A DNA stretch of 64,000 nucleotides from Gracilibacillus salinarum. Lineage in GTDB: Bacteria; Bacillota; Bacilli; Bacillales; Amphibacillaceae. Below, piece after piece: positions 43,700 to 53,405 of the stretch. The notes beneath the pieces are model-generated. The model saw nothing but the letters and a program-made list of their open reading frames with translations, had not been told where the DNA came from and made no database searches. The translations under genes were made by a program, and so were the position numbers. Each line of letters starts with the position of its first letter. The first letter of the stretch is position 1. The stretch spans positions 4,288,001 to 4,352,000 of the forward strand of contig NZ_CP095071.1 in assembly GCF_022919575.1 (NCBI RefSeq). Direction: 5' to 3'.

Positions 43700-44983
43700 T
43701 CAACCAGAAGAATCGATCGGTGTCTCTGATTGATAGCTGGTATACTGATTTTTGCCTTTTTGTTTGGCTACATACATTGCTTTGTCAGCTTGTCTGATTA
43801 ATGTCTCCATATCTTTACCATTCTGTGGGAAGTAGCTAATACCGATGCTGAAGCTGGTTGTCTGCTGTTTTCCATCCATTATAAAAGGTGCATCGAAAGC
43901 TGCGGTTATTTTATTTGCTACTGTTTCTGCGCCCTTCTTATCGGTTTTCTGAGTAATGATAATAAATTCGTCACCGCCATAGCGTGCAATTACTGCCTCT
44001 TGTCCGACTAGGCTGCTAAGGCTCTTTCCTATTTGTTTAAGAAATCGATCACCTGCGTCATGTCCATGTTCATGTTCATCGTTGATCCGTTTGAAATTAT
44101 CCAAATCTAAAAACAGGATAGCGAATGATTCATGATTTGCTTTACTTGTTTCTAAGATGCGCTGGAATTGCTGATCGAAATAATAGCGGTTAGGTAGCCC
44201 TGTGACAGAATCATGAAATGCCATGTCGTACATGGCTAATTGTAATCGCTTGTTACGAAGTCCCATCGTATACGTTATGAGAAAGATGACAGCAGACATA
44301 ATAACTAATGTATTGATCATAATCGTAGAATCGATAGTAGATGAAACTTCCGGAAAAATACTGTGGTGCTGATTTGGCAGATTGTATAATGTGAATGATT
44401 CCATAGCCACATAGTGCATCGAACTGATTGCGATACCTAGAATGATTGCTATAGGCAGTTGGAATAAATATAAATGTTTGTCGCTTACTTTATTGAAGAT
44501 GATCAAAGCTGCCGTTGAGCCTGTGATGCCAATAACAATCGACAAAGCAACAATGCCGGGGTTGTGTTCCATATAATGGTTATATTCAACAGCATACATA
44601 CCAATATAATGCATGGAAGAAATGGCCAATCCCATTACTGTGCCAGCAAGCACTAATTGAGCATAACTGGCGATCCGATTGGCAATTAACCGGAAAGCTA
44701 TTAAGGAACCGATCATCGCGACAATAAAGGAAACGATTGTAGCAATCAGATTTATTCGGATCTGGCTATCCCCTATACCGCTTGCAATCATGCCGGTAAA
44801 GTGCATGGTCCAGATGCCAATTCCCATAGTAAAAGAGGCAGTAATCAGCCATTTTTTTCTTGTATTATGTTGTGCATTTCTAGCGATCCCCACTAGTTCA
44901 ATCGTTGTAAAAGAAGCGAAGATTGCAATTAATATAGAAATAATAATGAGCGAATAATTGTAATCAAACGGTATTGGTGTCAT
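43700..44983 (-). CDS. MHYT-domain diguanylate cyclase (GGDEF)
   Basis: 427 residues. The N-terminal ~230 residues form the seven-helix MHYT sensor (repeated MHFTGM, MHYIGM, MHYVAM motifs, thought to bind copper and sense O2, CO or NO). The GGDEF domain (~255-415) has an intact active site RYGGDEF and DxLTGLPNR-type start (DSVTGLPNR). No RxxD inhibitory site is seen before GGDEF, so product feedback is probably absent. No EAL domain. The product would be cyclic di-GMP made at the membrane. AGGGGCTTCAACT precedes the ATG. Confidence 0.93.
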   Translation of the reverse strand: MTPIPFDYNYSLIIISILIAIFASFTTIELVGIARNAQHNTRKKWLITASFTMGIGIWTMHFTGMIASGIGDSQIRINLIATIVSFIVAMIGSLIAFRLIANRIASYAQLVLAGTVMGLAISSMHYIGMYAVEYNHYMEHNPGIVALSIVIGITGSTAALIIFNKVSDKHLYLFQLPIAIILGIAISSMHYVAMESFTLYNLPNQHHSIFPEVSSTIDSTIMINTLVIMSAVIFLITYTMGLRNKRLQLAMYDMAFHDSVTGLPNRYYFDQQFQRILETSKANHESFAILFLDLDNFKRINDEHEHGHDAGDRFLKQIGKSLSSLVGQEAVIARYGGDEFIIITQKTDKKGAETVANKITAAFDAPFIMDGKQQTTSFSIGISYFPQNGKDMETLIRQADKAMYVAKQKGKNQYTSYQSETPIDSSG

Positions 44984-45193
44984 AGTTGAAGCCCCTGTAG
45001 GTAATATTTACTGTGTACAAAGCTATAATTGGTATTACCCTTCTTTAGCTGGTAATAAAACGTTTTTCTCGAATTCAAACTATTAATATGAGATAGTGTT
45101 TGAATTATATCATAATTTTCTAATGTCGAAATCAAAAAAATGAAAAATTTTGAAATGGAATGCAAAAATTTTTGGTAATAACCAGGATTTTTT

Positions 45194-45287
45194 CTTAAGT
45201 ACAGTCATAGAAGTAATCGTGATGAATAGGAAGTTCTATATTATTTACATCGATTAGGACCGGTGAGTTATGTCCGGTTTTTCAGTT
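45194..45287 (+). repeat. Flanking repeat without a composite element (empty site)
   Basis: Left-flank sequence TTAAGTACAGTCATAGAAGT ... GAATAGGAAGTT runs directly into right-flank sequence ATTTACATCGATTAGGACCGG, with no terminal repeats or hairpin modules between. The matching left flank of copy E is at 52144-52187 and its right flank at 52785-52834. The stretch 44984-45193 before it is AT-rich with nothing recognised. Confidence 0.7.
45258..45284 (+). terminator. Terminator-like hairpin in the empty flanking repeat
   Basis: GACCGG...CCGGT stem followed by TTTTTC, homologous to the hairpins at 13254, 28735, 52809 and 60458. Confidence 0.6.
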
Positions 45288-45375
45288 GTGGGATGTTCGG
45301 ATCAGTTAGGGTGCTTGGCTATTAGCAGTTGCTGACACATCTGATTTGCCAGTTATCCGGAATAGATGATAGGCG

Positions 45376-45806
45376 CATGAAGATGATGACGATCTTCAGA
45401 GTAAGCGGATGCAAAAGGTTGTCAAATGCAAGAAGATGGAGAACCTCAGGCAAAAGAGTGATACATGAGGTCTCCAATGCATGAAGACAGTGAACTTCAT
45501 GTGTTGGTTGGTGCAAGAAAACGCCGAACGCATGAAGAAGAGGTAACTTCAGGCGAAAGGAGTAGCAAGCGAACGCTCAACGCATGAAGAAGAGGTAACT
45601 TCAGGCGAAAGGAGTAGCAAGCGAACGCCGAACGCATGAAGAAGAGGTAACTTCAGGCGAAAGGAGTAGCAAGCGTACGCCGAACACATGAAGAAGAGAT
45701 AACTTCAGGCGAAAGGAGTAGCAAGAAAACGCCCAACGCATGAAGAAGAGGTAACTTCAGGCGAAAGGAGTACCGAGAGAATGCCCAATGCATGAAGAAG
45801 AGCAAT
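45376..45806. repeat. Minisatellite: nine ~52-bp units with a conserved small hairpin
   Basis: The anchor CATGAAG occurs at 45531, 45583, 45635, 45687, 45739 and 45791 (exactly 52 bp apart). More diverged units start at about 45376, 45429 and 45480 (51-53 bp). Each unit contains TGAAG...CTTCA; diverged units keep it with paired changes (TGAAGAT/ATCTTCA; CATGAAG/CTTCATG). The sequence is unrelated at first sight to the 52-bp array at 8071. It is not coding in any convincing frame. Confidence 0.92.
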
Positions 45807-45856
45807 CTTAAATCGAATCTGATAAACATCACCAAATATTATCTGTCAGTACATAG

Positions 45857-45895
45857 AAAAGGCCTGAAGTTAATAAGCTTCAGGCCTTCCTTTTT
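45857..45895. terminator. Hairpin terminator beyond the minisatellite
   Basis: AAGGCCTGAAG / CTTCAGGCCTT stem with A- and T-rich flanks, usable in both directions. Its loop-side arms repeat the TGAAG/CTTCA pair seen in the minisatellite. Confidence 0.7.
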
Positions 45896-45938
45896 AAAAT
45901 GAGGAATCTCGCGTAGTGAGGATTTAGAGAAAAACTAA

Positions 45939-45979
45939 GGCACTCGCTAATAGCCTTAGCGAATGCCGGTTTTTTCTAA
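45939..45979 (-). terminator. Terminator of the catalase gene
   Basis: GGCACTCGCTAA / TTAGCGAATGCC stem touching the catalase stop codon, with a T-rich tail on the minus strand. A decayed relative occurs near 16973. Confidence 0.65.
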
Positions 45980-47538
45980 TATGGATCGGACGGGTGTCCC
46001 ATTTCTTCGGCGTCGTGCATGGCATCTTCCATCATTTCTTCTTTGCTTTCCATTCCTGATTTTAAGCCTTTTTCGACACGGGCGCCATAGTCTTTATCAC
46101 ATTTATAGAACATATCCAGCATTTTATCCTGGATATCTTTGTGACAGCCTAATAAGGCGGAAACTAAATTGTTAATCAGGTCATCTTTCTCCCAATCATT
46201 CAGTCTGCGGTAGGTTTCGCCGGCTTGTCCGAAATTATTTTCCCGGGAAATAGGCTGACGTTGTAATCGCCCTTCTACATATGGTTCATGCTCTACGCCG
46301 GCATTTTTGGCTTCTTTTAAGCCGGCAATGGTTGAAGGTTCATAATCGACATGAGGATTTTTAAAATCGCCATAGTCTTGTCTGAAATCCATCATCCCGC
46401 CAGTCTGATTCGTCACCACATTCTTGTGAGGCTTATTTACTGGTAATTGTAAATAATTTGCCCCAACTCGGTATCGCTGGGTATCTGAGTAGGAATAGGT
46501 TCTCCCTTGTAACATTTTATCATCGGAGAAGTCGAGACCATCGACTAAAACCCCTGTACCGAATGCGGATTGTTCTACTTCTGCATGAAAATTCTCTGGA
46601 TTTCGGTTTAATACCAGCTTGCCAACTTTATGCCATGGATAATCATCTTTATACCATAATTTCGTTGCATCTAATGGATCAAAGTCCAATTCAGGATGTT
46701 CACCATCCTCCATTATTTGCACATAGAGTTCCCATTCAGGATAATCACCATTTTCAATCGCTTCATATAAATCTTGTGTGGCGTGATTGAAATTCTCTCC
46801 TTGAATTTTGTTAGCTTCCTTCTGGGTAAGGTTTTTAATACCTTGGACAGGTTCCCAGTGATATTTTACAAGGACAGCTTTACCTTCATGGTTGACCCAT
46901 TTGTACGTATGAACTCCAGATCCCTGCATATGTCGATAGGTGGCTGGTATTCCCCAAGGAGAGAAAACAAAGGTAACCATGTGCATAGCTTCAGGAGATT
47001 CGCTGATAAAATCAAACATTCGTTCAAGGTTCTGTACGTTGGTTACAGGATCGGGTCGAAATGCATGAATCATGTCCGGGAATTTTAATGGATCGCGGAT
47101 AAAAAAGATTTTTAAGTTATTTCCGACAAGATCCCAGTTACCATCCTCTGTGTAAAATTTGATCGCGAAGCCTCTTGGATCGCGTAATGTTTCTGGTGAG
47201 TGCTTACCGTGCACCACCGTGGAAAAGCGAAGGAAAACTGGTGTTTGGGTTTCGGTGTTGGTAAATACTTTGGCACGCGTATAATTGGAAATTGGTTCAC
47301 CGTTCACTGTGCCGTATGATTGGAAATATCCATAAGCACCCGTTCCGCGAGCATGGACAATCCGTTCAGGTATTTTTTCGCGATCAAAATGACTGATTTT
47401 TTCAATGAAATCATAGTTTTCAAGTGTGGTTGGTCCGCGGTTTCCGACGGTACGAACGTTTTGGTTGTCTGTTACCGGATGACCTTGCTGGTTGGTCATC
47501 GTTTCTTTGCCATGGTTATCTTTTGATTTCTTGTCCAT
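45976..47538 (-). CDS. katA: Monofunctional heme catalase
   Basis: 520 residues. Catalytic His in [13 protein letters not shown], Asn in [14 protein letters not shown], and the heme-ligand Tyr region [17 protein letters not shown] are present. Degrades H2O2 to water and oxygen. The length fits a small-subunit (clade 1/3) enzyme with a C-terminal extension rich in Glu/Met. AAAAAGGAGGGTACATAATG gives a strong start. A partial PerR-box-like TTATAATTA lies ~100 bp upstream (47641), too weak to call. Divergent from mtnU. Confidence 0.94.
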   Translation of the reverse strand: MDKKSKDNHGKETMTNQQGHPVTDNQNVRTVGNRGPTTLENYDFIEKISHFDREKIPERIVHARGTGAYGYFQSYGTVNGEPISNYTRAKVFTNTETQTPVFLRFSTVVHGKHSPETLRDPRGFAIKFYTEDGNWDLVGNNLKIFFIRDPLKFPDMIHAFRPDPVTNVQNLERMFDFISESPEAMHMVTFVFSPWGIPATYRHMQGSGVHTYKWVNHEGKAVLVKYHWEPVQGIKNLTQKEANKIQGENFNHATQDLYEAIENGDYPEWELYVQIMEDGEHPELDFDPLDATKLWYKDDYPWHKVGKLVLNRNPENFHAEVEQSAFGTGVLVDGLDFSDDKMLQGRTYSYSDTQRYRVGANYLQLPVNKPHKNVVTNQTGGMMDFRQDYGDFKNPHVDYEPSTIAGLKEAKNAGVEHEPYVEGRLQRQPISRENNFGQAGETYRRLNDWEKDDLINNLVSALLGCHKDIQDKMLDMFYKCDKDYGARVEKGLKSGMESKEEMMEDAMHDAEEMGHPSDPY

Positions 47539-47668
47539 TATGTACCCTCCTTTTTTTATCGTTTATATTATGACCATTGCACTAAAGCTTATGCAGTCTG
47601 TTTGCTTCAAAAATCATATGTTTTATTCTGTGATCATATACTTTATAATTAAGGAAAGTTGGAAGAAG

Positions 47669-48469
47669 GTGACGAAAATAGAATATTTAATTTACCAGAT
47701 GGACGTCGTTGTTGCGAACCCGCAGGCAAACCGTGAGAAGATTAAACAGTGGTTCGAAACAGACGTCACAAACACAAAAGTAGACACAGTTGTTTTACCT
47801 GAGATGTGGAATACCGGGTATGCATTGGATCAATTAGAATCTATAGCAGATGATGACGGATCAGTCACCATTCCCTTTCTTTCAGACCTGGCAAAGAAAT
47901 ATCAGGTCAATGTAATTGGCGGATCAATCGCTAATCGTAAACAAGACGGAATTTACAACACGAGTTTTGTTTTTAACCGGCTAGGAGAACTTGTGCATCA
48001 ATACGATAAAATTCATTTAGTGCCGATGCTGGATGAACCGAAATATTTAAAGGGCGGTTGTGACAAAGGGGAATTATTTGAACTGGATGGTGTGAAGATG
48101 GGAATCGTGATTTGTTATGATTTACGTTTCCCCGAATTAATCAGATCTCTGGCATTACAAGGAGCGGAGGTGATGCATGTAGTTGCGCAATGGCCAGCAT
48201 CCAGACAAACACACTGGCACTATCTGCTGTTTGCACGAGCTATTGAAAACCAGTGCTATATGATAGCGGCTAATGCCAGTGGAACATGTGATGGCACTGA
48301 TTTCGCCGGAGAGTCCCTTGTAATCAGTCCATCCGGTGAAGCAATTGCTACAGGTCCTGCCCGAACAGAGGCGACCATTCGAGCGGAGATAATGCTTGAG
48401 AACGTTCGAAAGATCCGTAACGAAATACCTGTTTTTACAAGCAGGGTACCTTATTTATATGGAGAGTGA
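47669..48469 (+). CDS. mtnU: Carbon-nitrogen hydrolase, omega-amidase-like (MtnU)
   Basis: About 266 residues of the nitrilase superfamily. The Glu-Lys-Cys triad is readable in VVLPEMWNTGY, YDKIHLVPM and ICYDLRFPE. It resembles B. subtilis MtnU (YkrU), thought to act as an omega-amidase that removes the alpha-ketoglutaramate formed by MtnE-type transamination. GTG 47669 is chosen because it preserves the first beta-strand (KIEYLIYQMDV) and follows GGAAGAAG. mtnE begins four bases after its stop. Confidence 0.85.
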   Translation: MTKIEYLIYQMDVVVANPQANREKIKQWFETDVTNTKVDTVVLPEMWNTGYALDQLESIADDDGSVTIPFLSDLAKKYQVNVIGGSIANRKQDGIYNTSFVFNRLGELVHQYDKIHLVPMLDEPKYLKGGCDKGELFELDGVKMGIVICYDLRFPELIRSLALQGAEVMHVVAQWPASRQTHWHYLLFARAIENQCYMIAANASGTCDGTDFAGESLVISPSGEAIATGPARTEATIRAEIMLENVRKIRNEIPVFTSRVPYLYGE

Positions 48470-48473
48470 TCAG

Positions 48474-49643
48474 ATGATAAATTTTGAATACTCAGATGCT
48501 TTGCAGCGATTACCAGAACAATTTTTTGTGAAATTAGTCAAGACGACTCAAGCGCTTGTCAAGCAAGGGCATGATGTCATTAATTTAGGGCAAGGTAATC
48601 CCGATATGCCTACACCAGACTTTATTGTAGAGGCGTTACAAAAAGCAAGTACCAATCCTTTGTATCATAAATACTCCCCATTTCAAGGCTATCCTTTTTT
48701 AAAGCAGGCGATTGCTGATTTCTATCAACGAGAATATCAGGTAGATGTCGATCCAGAAACAGAAATAGCAATCATGTTCGGTTCGAAAACAGGTCTAGTA
48801 GAAATCAATCAGTGTCTGCTTAATCCGCATGATAAAGTGCTTGTTCCTGATCCTGGCTATCCTGATTACATGTCTGGGGTTGCACTGTCTAATGCTGAAC
48901 CTGTGCATATGCCGCTGCGGGAAGAGAATGAATTTTTGCCGGATTATAATGAGATACCTGAGAAAGATTTAGAAGAAGCAAAATTAATGTTTCTTAATTA
49001 TCCTAATAATCCAACAGCTGCTACAGCATCGAAGGATTTTTTCGATGAGACGATCGAAATGGCTGAAAAATATGAAATATGTGTCGTGCATGATTTTGCC
49101 TATGGTGCGATTGGCTTTGATGAAAAGCCACAAAGCTTTCTGCAGTCACCAGGGGCAAAGAATGTCGGTATTGAAATGTATACGTTATCGAAGACGTATA
49201 ATATGGCAGGATGGCGTGTCGCTTTTGCTGTAGGGAACCGATCTGTTATTAATGCGCTGGAGCTGATACACGACCATTACTATGTTAGTATTTTTGGAGC
49301 GATTCAAGCTGCTACGAAAGCGGCACTCGATAATGGAGAAGAGTCAATTCGCTCATTGAATCGTGTGTATGGTGAACGCAGAGAGGCTTTTCTAGATGAA
49401 GCGGCCAATATCGGTTGGCACGGAGGTAGTGCCAGTGGCTCTTTCTTTGTTTGGATGCCTGTAGCAGATGGGCATTCCTCCGAATCCTTTTCAAAACTGT
49501 TACTGGAAAAAACGCATGTAGTTGTTGCCCCAGGAAATGGTTTTGGGGACGAAGGGGAAGGCTATGTCCGAATTGGATTATTGGAAAAACCAGAACGGCT
49601 GCGTGAAGCATGTAAGCGAATTGACAAGCTGGGATTGTTCTAG
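48474..49643 (+). CDS. mtnE: PLP-dependent aminotransferase MtnE
   Basis: 389 residues of fold-type I class I/II aminotransferases. PLP-Lys region is TLSKTYNMAGWR; NYPNNPT and the C-terminal YVRIGLL arginine are typical. It matches B. subtilis MtnE (YkrV) closely by eye, which transaminates 2-keto-4-methylthiobutyrate to methionine in methionine salvage, with glutamine as donor. ATG 48474 follows GGAGAGTGA. Pairing with mtnU supports the assignment; no other mtn genes are nearby. Confidence 0.88.
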   Translation: MINFEYSDALQRLPEQFFVKLVKTTQALVKQGHDVINLGQGNPDMPTPDFIVEALQKASTNPLYHKYSPFQGYPFLKQAIADFYQREYQVDVDPETEIAIMFGSKTGLVEINQCLLNPHDKVLVPDPGYPDYMSGVALSNAEPVHMPLREENEFLPDYNEIPEKDLEEAKLMFLNYPNNPTAATASKDFFDETIEMAEKYEICVVHDFAYGAIGFDEKPQSFLQSPGAKNVGIEMYTLSKTYNMAGWRVAFAVGNRSVINALELIHDHYYVSIFGAIQAATKAALDNGEESIRSLNRVYGERREAFLDEAANIGWHGGSASGSFFVWMPVADGHSSESFSKLLLEKTHVVVAPGNGFGDEGEGYVRIGLLEKPERLREACKRIDKLGLF

Positions 49644-49710
49644 TTTTTTATCAGTCTAGAAAAATATACTCCGCGTCCAGTCGATCAAGCTGTTTCTATA
49701 TGGAAAAGAA

Positions 49711-49734
49711 GGCCCGGATAGAAATATCCGGGCC
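49711..49734. terminator. Perfect hairpin downstream of mtnE
   Basis: GGCCCGGATA / TATCCGGGCC with a GAAA tetraloop. No T tract follows on the plus strand (TCACGATAG), so it may be an RNA-stabilising end rather than a classic terminator. Confidence 0.6.
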
Positions 49735-49767
49735 TCACGATAGCCATGAAGAAGAACTACAGAATTT

Positions 49768-49925
49768 ATTATAATATGGATTTGTAAAGTGGAACTGTAT
49801 AATAAATGGTGATTTTGATAGACTTTAACTGCTTTGTAATACTCTGTAAATATGCTCCGCTTATGTGGGACAAGTCATTCCAATCAATAGCACAGACCAA
49901 CCACGGAGACTTATCCAGGAAAGAG
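49768..49925 (+). repeat. Decayed composite-element fragment
   Basis: Worn left terminal repeat (TTATAATATGGATTTGTAAA), then recognisable interior pieces (GGTGATTTTGATAGA, GACCAACCACGGAGACT) with many substitutions. It lies in the 338-bp gap between mtnE and nhaC, which holds nothing else besides the perfect hairpin. Confidence 0.55.
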
Positions 49926-49981
49926 AGTATCATTGCACATTAAAACCTCACAATAACCAGCATATTGTCCCTTTTTACTTC

Positions 49982-51439
49982 TTATTCTGGTGGCTGTCGT
50001 AGTTCTTCACCATTTTTTCCTTGATAGCGCAAGCCCCATCCTGTTATAGCTGCGATTAACATAATCACAACGAGGAACCAGCCTTGGAATACGAATGGGA
50101 ATACGGCTGTTGGTGAGACAACTGGTAGCCATTGATACGTATCTGTCATCGAACTGATCGTCGACCAACCTAACAATACCGGTGCTCCCCATGGGAAGAT
50201 ATACCCCAATGCGGACGTAATAGCATCGAGCATGTTCGCTCGGCGGTAACTGTGTATATTATATTTTTCACCGATTTCACGAACGAAAGGTGCAGCTGCA
50301 ATTTCGGCTGCGGTGTTAATAGTGATGGCGCTATTCAATAATGCTACAATGGCCCACATCGACAATTCGGCACGTCGGATGGAATTTTTAATCCATTTTA
50401 CTAATGTTGTTGTAATTGTGTCCATGGTGCCACCTAAACGCATGATATGAGCGGCAGCAACAATTAATAAAATTAATATCGCCATATTCATGTATCCAGA
50501 AATACCATTAATTAATGCACCTTCAACGATCTGATCAGATTCTGGATTAAATTGAATGACGTCGGTAATTGAGCCAACAGGGAATAATATAATCATGGTG
50601 ATCGTAACAATAATTCCCCACGTTAAAGACGTGATAATATGCTGACCAGAAATAGCTAATGTAAGTACGATAATAAAAGGGATCAGCATTAATAAGCCGG
50701 ATGGATCTGTTGTAGATGAAATATTTGCCTGCTCCTCAATGGATCCACCACTTCCGAAGATAATAAACAACAATAAGGTTGGGATTGCTGCAGCAACAGC
50801 ATATTTAAAACGACTGCGAACCACACCAGGTACGTCTGCATTCTGTGTGGTAGCAGATACAATTGTTGTATCGGATACGGGTGCGAGATTATCGCCAAAG
50901 ACTGCTCCTGCCAAAATTGCCGCAAAGAGGATAGTCGGGTCCGCACCAGTTGCAACACCGGCAGGGAACATTAGCGTACAGAATGCAACGGTAGTACCAT
51001 AGCCAGTTCCAACTGCGGTAGAGAATACTGCAGCAAGAATGAAAGTTAATCCTACAAACCAGCCTCCGGTAAAACCAGTCTCTATACCAATCCACACCAG
51101 TCCTTCTACTAAGCCGCCAACTTGTAGCAACTGAGCAAACATTCCGGCATAAAACCAAGCCACCATGGCGATTACACCAATCGGCTGAGCCAGTCCATCA
51201 AATAATCCTTGCGCATAATCTGCCCATTTACTTTTACAAAAAAATAACCCTAAGGTAATTCCGATAATAGCTCCGAGAACCAGCCCTATTTCAGAAGATA
51301 ATTGTAAAACACTTGTCGTAATTGCCCAGATGACGAAAAACACTAAGGGAATCGCAGCACCAAAGGCACCTAAATGGAACTCAAGTGAATCTATTTTAGT
51401 ATTTCCGGTAGCACGTGATAATGCGCTATCTTGCTCCAT
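49982..51439 (-). CDS. nhaC: NhaC-family Na+/H+ antiporter
   Basis: 485 residues with about twelve membrane helices. Family motifs include GTGYGTTVAFCTLMFPAGVA, GDNLAPVSDTTIVSATTQNADVPGVVRSRFKY and NTAAEIAAAPFVREIGEKY. NhaC antiporters expel Na+ in exchange for H+ and matter in alkaline, salty habitats; some members instead exchange lactate/malate or amino acids, which cannot be excluded. GAAGGAGGATATATTATGG marks the start. Monocistronic. Confidence 0.88.
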   Translation of the reverse strand: MEQDSALSRATGNTKIDSLEFHLGAFGAAIPLVFFVIWAITTSVLQLSSEIGLVLGAIIGITLGLFFCKSKWADYAQGLFDGLAQPIGVIAMVAWFYAGMFAQLLQVGGLVEGLVWIGIETGFTGGWFVGLTFILAAVFSTAVGTGYGTTVAFCTLMFPAGVATGADPTILFAAILAGAVFGDNLAPVSDTTIVSATTQNADVPGVVRSRFKYAVAAAIPTLLLFIIFGSGGSIEEQANISSTTDPSGLLMLIPFIIVLTLAISGQHIITSLTWGIIVTITMIILFPVGSITDVIQFNPESDQIVEGALINGISGYMNMAILILLIVAAAHIMRLGGTMDTITTTLVKWIKNSIRRAELSMWAIVALLNSAITINTAAEIAAAPFVREIGEKYNIHSYRRANMLDAITSALGYIFPWGAPVLLGWSTISSMTDTYQWLPVVSPTAVFPFVFQGWFLVVIMLIAAITGWGLRYQGKNGEELRQPPE

Positions 51440-51715
51440 AATATATCCTCCTTCAAATCATAGAAAACACCACATATTGTACCATAATTCGATTGTTATG
51501 AGAATGAGCCGATTGCAGGAAAATAATAACTGGTTAAAGAACGCTAGTTAAAAAATCGATTATCTATCATGATATGTAAGCGTGATTTCATAAGTAGAAA
51601 GATCAATGAGTGAGAAGAATATCAGTGAGAACAAACCTTCTCGTAAAAAGCATTATGCATAATTGTAATACATTCACACAAAATATCACTAGTTAATGTG
51701 TTTGGAGGAACCTAG

Positions 51716-52099
51716 ATGAGTAAGATTTCGATCTCACAAATTTTTGCTATTTTTTATTAGCTACTGGGTTGAGTAATCATTTCAGCCACTACTGCCGTCG
51801 CCACTTTTACTCTAGGTAATCAAGCTTTATTCGGAACCGTATCAATCATTAGAATTGGAGCTGTTTTTTTGGCCACAGCTTTCGGGATGTTTGGTTTTTT
51901 TATAAGTGTTTTTCTAACACTTGGCTATTTAGCGAAATTAGAATCATTTGGGGTTCCATACCTTAGTCCGGTTTCCCCTTTTACAAAAGGAGATTTCTTG
52001 AAAATACTTATTAAAAAGCCAGTCTTTAAACAAAACAAACGAGCAAAAGTAAGAAATGAATACGGAAATAAGTTTAACCAACCTGTATATCCCATTTAA
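51716..52099 (+). pseudogene. Relic of a GerA-type spore germination receptor subunit
   Basis: ATG 51716 with GGAGGAACCTAG upstream opens a frame with in-frame stops at codons 15 and 19. It then continues for about 109 codons in the same frame to TAA 52097. The readable part (AVATFTLGNQALFGTVSIIR ... LAKLESFGVPYLSPVSPF) matches the C-terminal membrane region of GerAA/GerKA/SpoVAF-type proteins, which are normally ~480-550 residues. So this is a decayed 3' remnant. It supports an endospore-forming ancestry. Confidence 0.78.
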
Positions 52100-52187
52100 T
52101 ATCTGATAACAAAAGAACCGGGCTGTGTGTGGCAGAGAAAGTATTAAGTACAGTCATAGAAGTAATCGTGCTGAATAGGAAGTTGGG

Positions 52188-52784
52188 TTCCGATAATATG
52201 GATTATGTTAACTAGCCATTGGTAGCCGAGCATCCATATTGAGATATTTAATGTGCTAGGATATCGCTCCGTCCAACCACTCCGCGTCCTGCGGGGCACG
52301 GCTGGAGCTAACTTTGTGAAGGAGGGCACTTCACAAAGTGGATCTCCAGCACCTGCATGTCCCGCGGGAGTCTCCGTGGTTGGCCTACGCTAGAATAGGG
52401 ACTGTACAACTTTTGTAAGAGGTAGCATATTGATCAATGTAAACATAACAGGAATGGAATGAATTACATAATGCTTAGAACCACTGCTTTTAACTGTTCC
52501 ATACGTTGTAACACTTCCCTCAAGCGTAGGAAATAGGCGGAGACTCCCGTGGAATCAGCGCGAGCTGAAGATCCACTTCATTTGTGCCTGTGTCTTCTAG
52601 TATCGCTTCGAGGTAAGCTTTCTCGGCACAAGGCAGCACAGATTTATTTCAAGTAGTAGCCTAGCTGAAGCTGTGCCCACAGGACGCGGAGCCTATTTCC
52701 GGAGCTTTGCTAAGCAGATAATCTATATCAAAATGACCATTTTGCAATACAGCCTTTGTTAACATAATCCATATTATAGGAAGT
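52188..52784 (+). mobile_element. Composite inverted-hairpin element, copy E (forward)
   Basis: Terminal repeats TTCCGATAATATGGATTATG and CATAATCCATATTATAGGAA. Both flanks are present (left 52144-52187, right 52785-52834). Module 1 carries the TTTGTGAAG/CTTCACAAA tip and module 2 the long GAAGACACAGG-type tip in reverse. Its target region reads AGTCTCCGTGG, one base different from the IS110/IS1111 target. Confidence 0.9.
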
Positions 52785-52808
52785 TGTTTATTGATTAAGT
52801 CAATTAGG

Positions 52809-52834
52809 ACCGGGCGGGTTATGGCCGGTTTTTT
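52809..52834 (+). terminator. Terminator-like hairpin in the right flank of copy E
   Basis: ACCGGGCGGGTT...GGCCGGT stem with six Ts; same family as at 13254 and 60458. Confidence 0.65.
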
Positions 52835-53090
52835 CTTTATACGTTTGGAACGAAATAATGTATACGATACTGACGTCGTCCGAGATTTTCTAATAGAATG
52901 TAAAGCTAAGATGAAGGCGTATGACAGAGGCGATTATTGGTATTTCTAATTCGGATGATATCACCAAGAACTTGTTGGACATTTCGAAATAATTATTCAT
53001 TGTAAGATAATCTGACAAAACTTTAGAAAAAATACCCATTGTTATGCTAGCGTTGACAATGTAATAGAAAAATAGCAAGGGGGAAGTATT
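52835..53090 (+). other. Urease operon leader region
   Basis: 256 bp with no gene. A possible extended -10 (TGTTATGCT, 53040-53048) lies 43 bp before ureA, but no good -35 is correctly spaced. A TTGACA at 53053 has no -10 before the ribosome site. No nickel- or nitrogen-type (TnrA/CodY) site could be assigned with confidence. Confidence 0.3.
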
Positions 53091-53393
53091 GTGAAGCTTT
53101 CACCGGTAGAACAAGAGAAATTATTGCTCTTTGTAGCAGGCGAATTAGCCGAAAAGCGTAAAAATAAAGGGATAAAATTAAACTATCCAGAAGCAGTAGC
53201 GTTAATCAGCTGCTATTTACTAGAAGGAGCACGTGAAGGAAAGACAGTTGCACAGCTGATGCAGGAAGGCAAACATGTCCTGACTGCAGATGATGTAATG
53301 GAAGGAGTACCGGAAATGGTTGAAAGTGTACAAATCGAAGCGACTTTTCCGGATGGTACTAAACTGGTAACGGTACATCAACCTATCTCTTAA
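53091..53393 (+). CDS. ureA: Urease gamma subunit
   Basis: 100 residues, the standard size. Family sequence [20 protein letters not shown] ... [14 protein letters not shown] ... [31 protein letters not shown]. Structural subunit of the cytoplasmic nickel enzyme that hydrolyses urea to ammonia and carbamate. The GTG start follows AAGGGGGAAG. First gene of ureABCEFGD; ureB follows after 12 bp. Confidence 0.97.
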   Translation: MKLSPVEQEKLLLFVAGELAEKRKNKGIKLNYPEAVALISCYLLEGAREGKTVAQLMQEGKHVLTADDVMEGVPEMVESVQIEATFPDGTKLVTVHQPIS

Positions 53394-53405
53394 GGAGGAT
53401 TTTCA

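Noticed and set aside
45322..45835. Open frames on the minus strand across the 52-bp array
   Set aside because: Because 52 is not a multiple of 3 the frame shifts every unit, and the predicted peptides are not conserved from unit to unit.
47641..47655. Possible PerR box upstream of the catalase gene
   Set aside because: Only the first half (TTATAATTA) matches the consensus; the second half is too different to call.
52835..53090. Nitrogen- or nickel-responsive operator before ureA
   Set aside because: No sequence close enough to TnrA, GlnR, CodY or NikR sites could be identified by eye.
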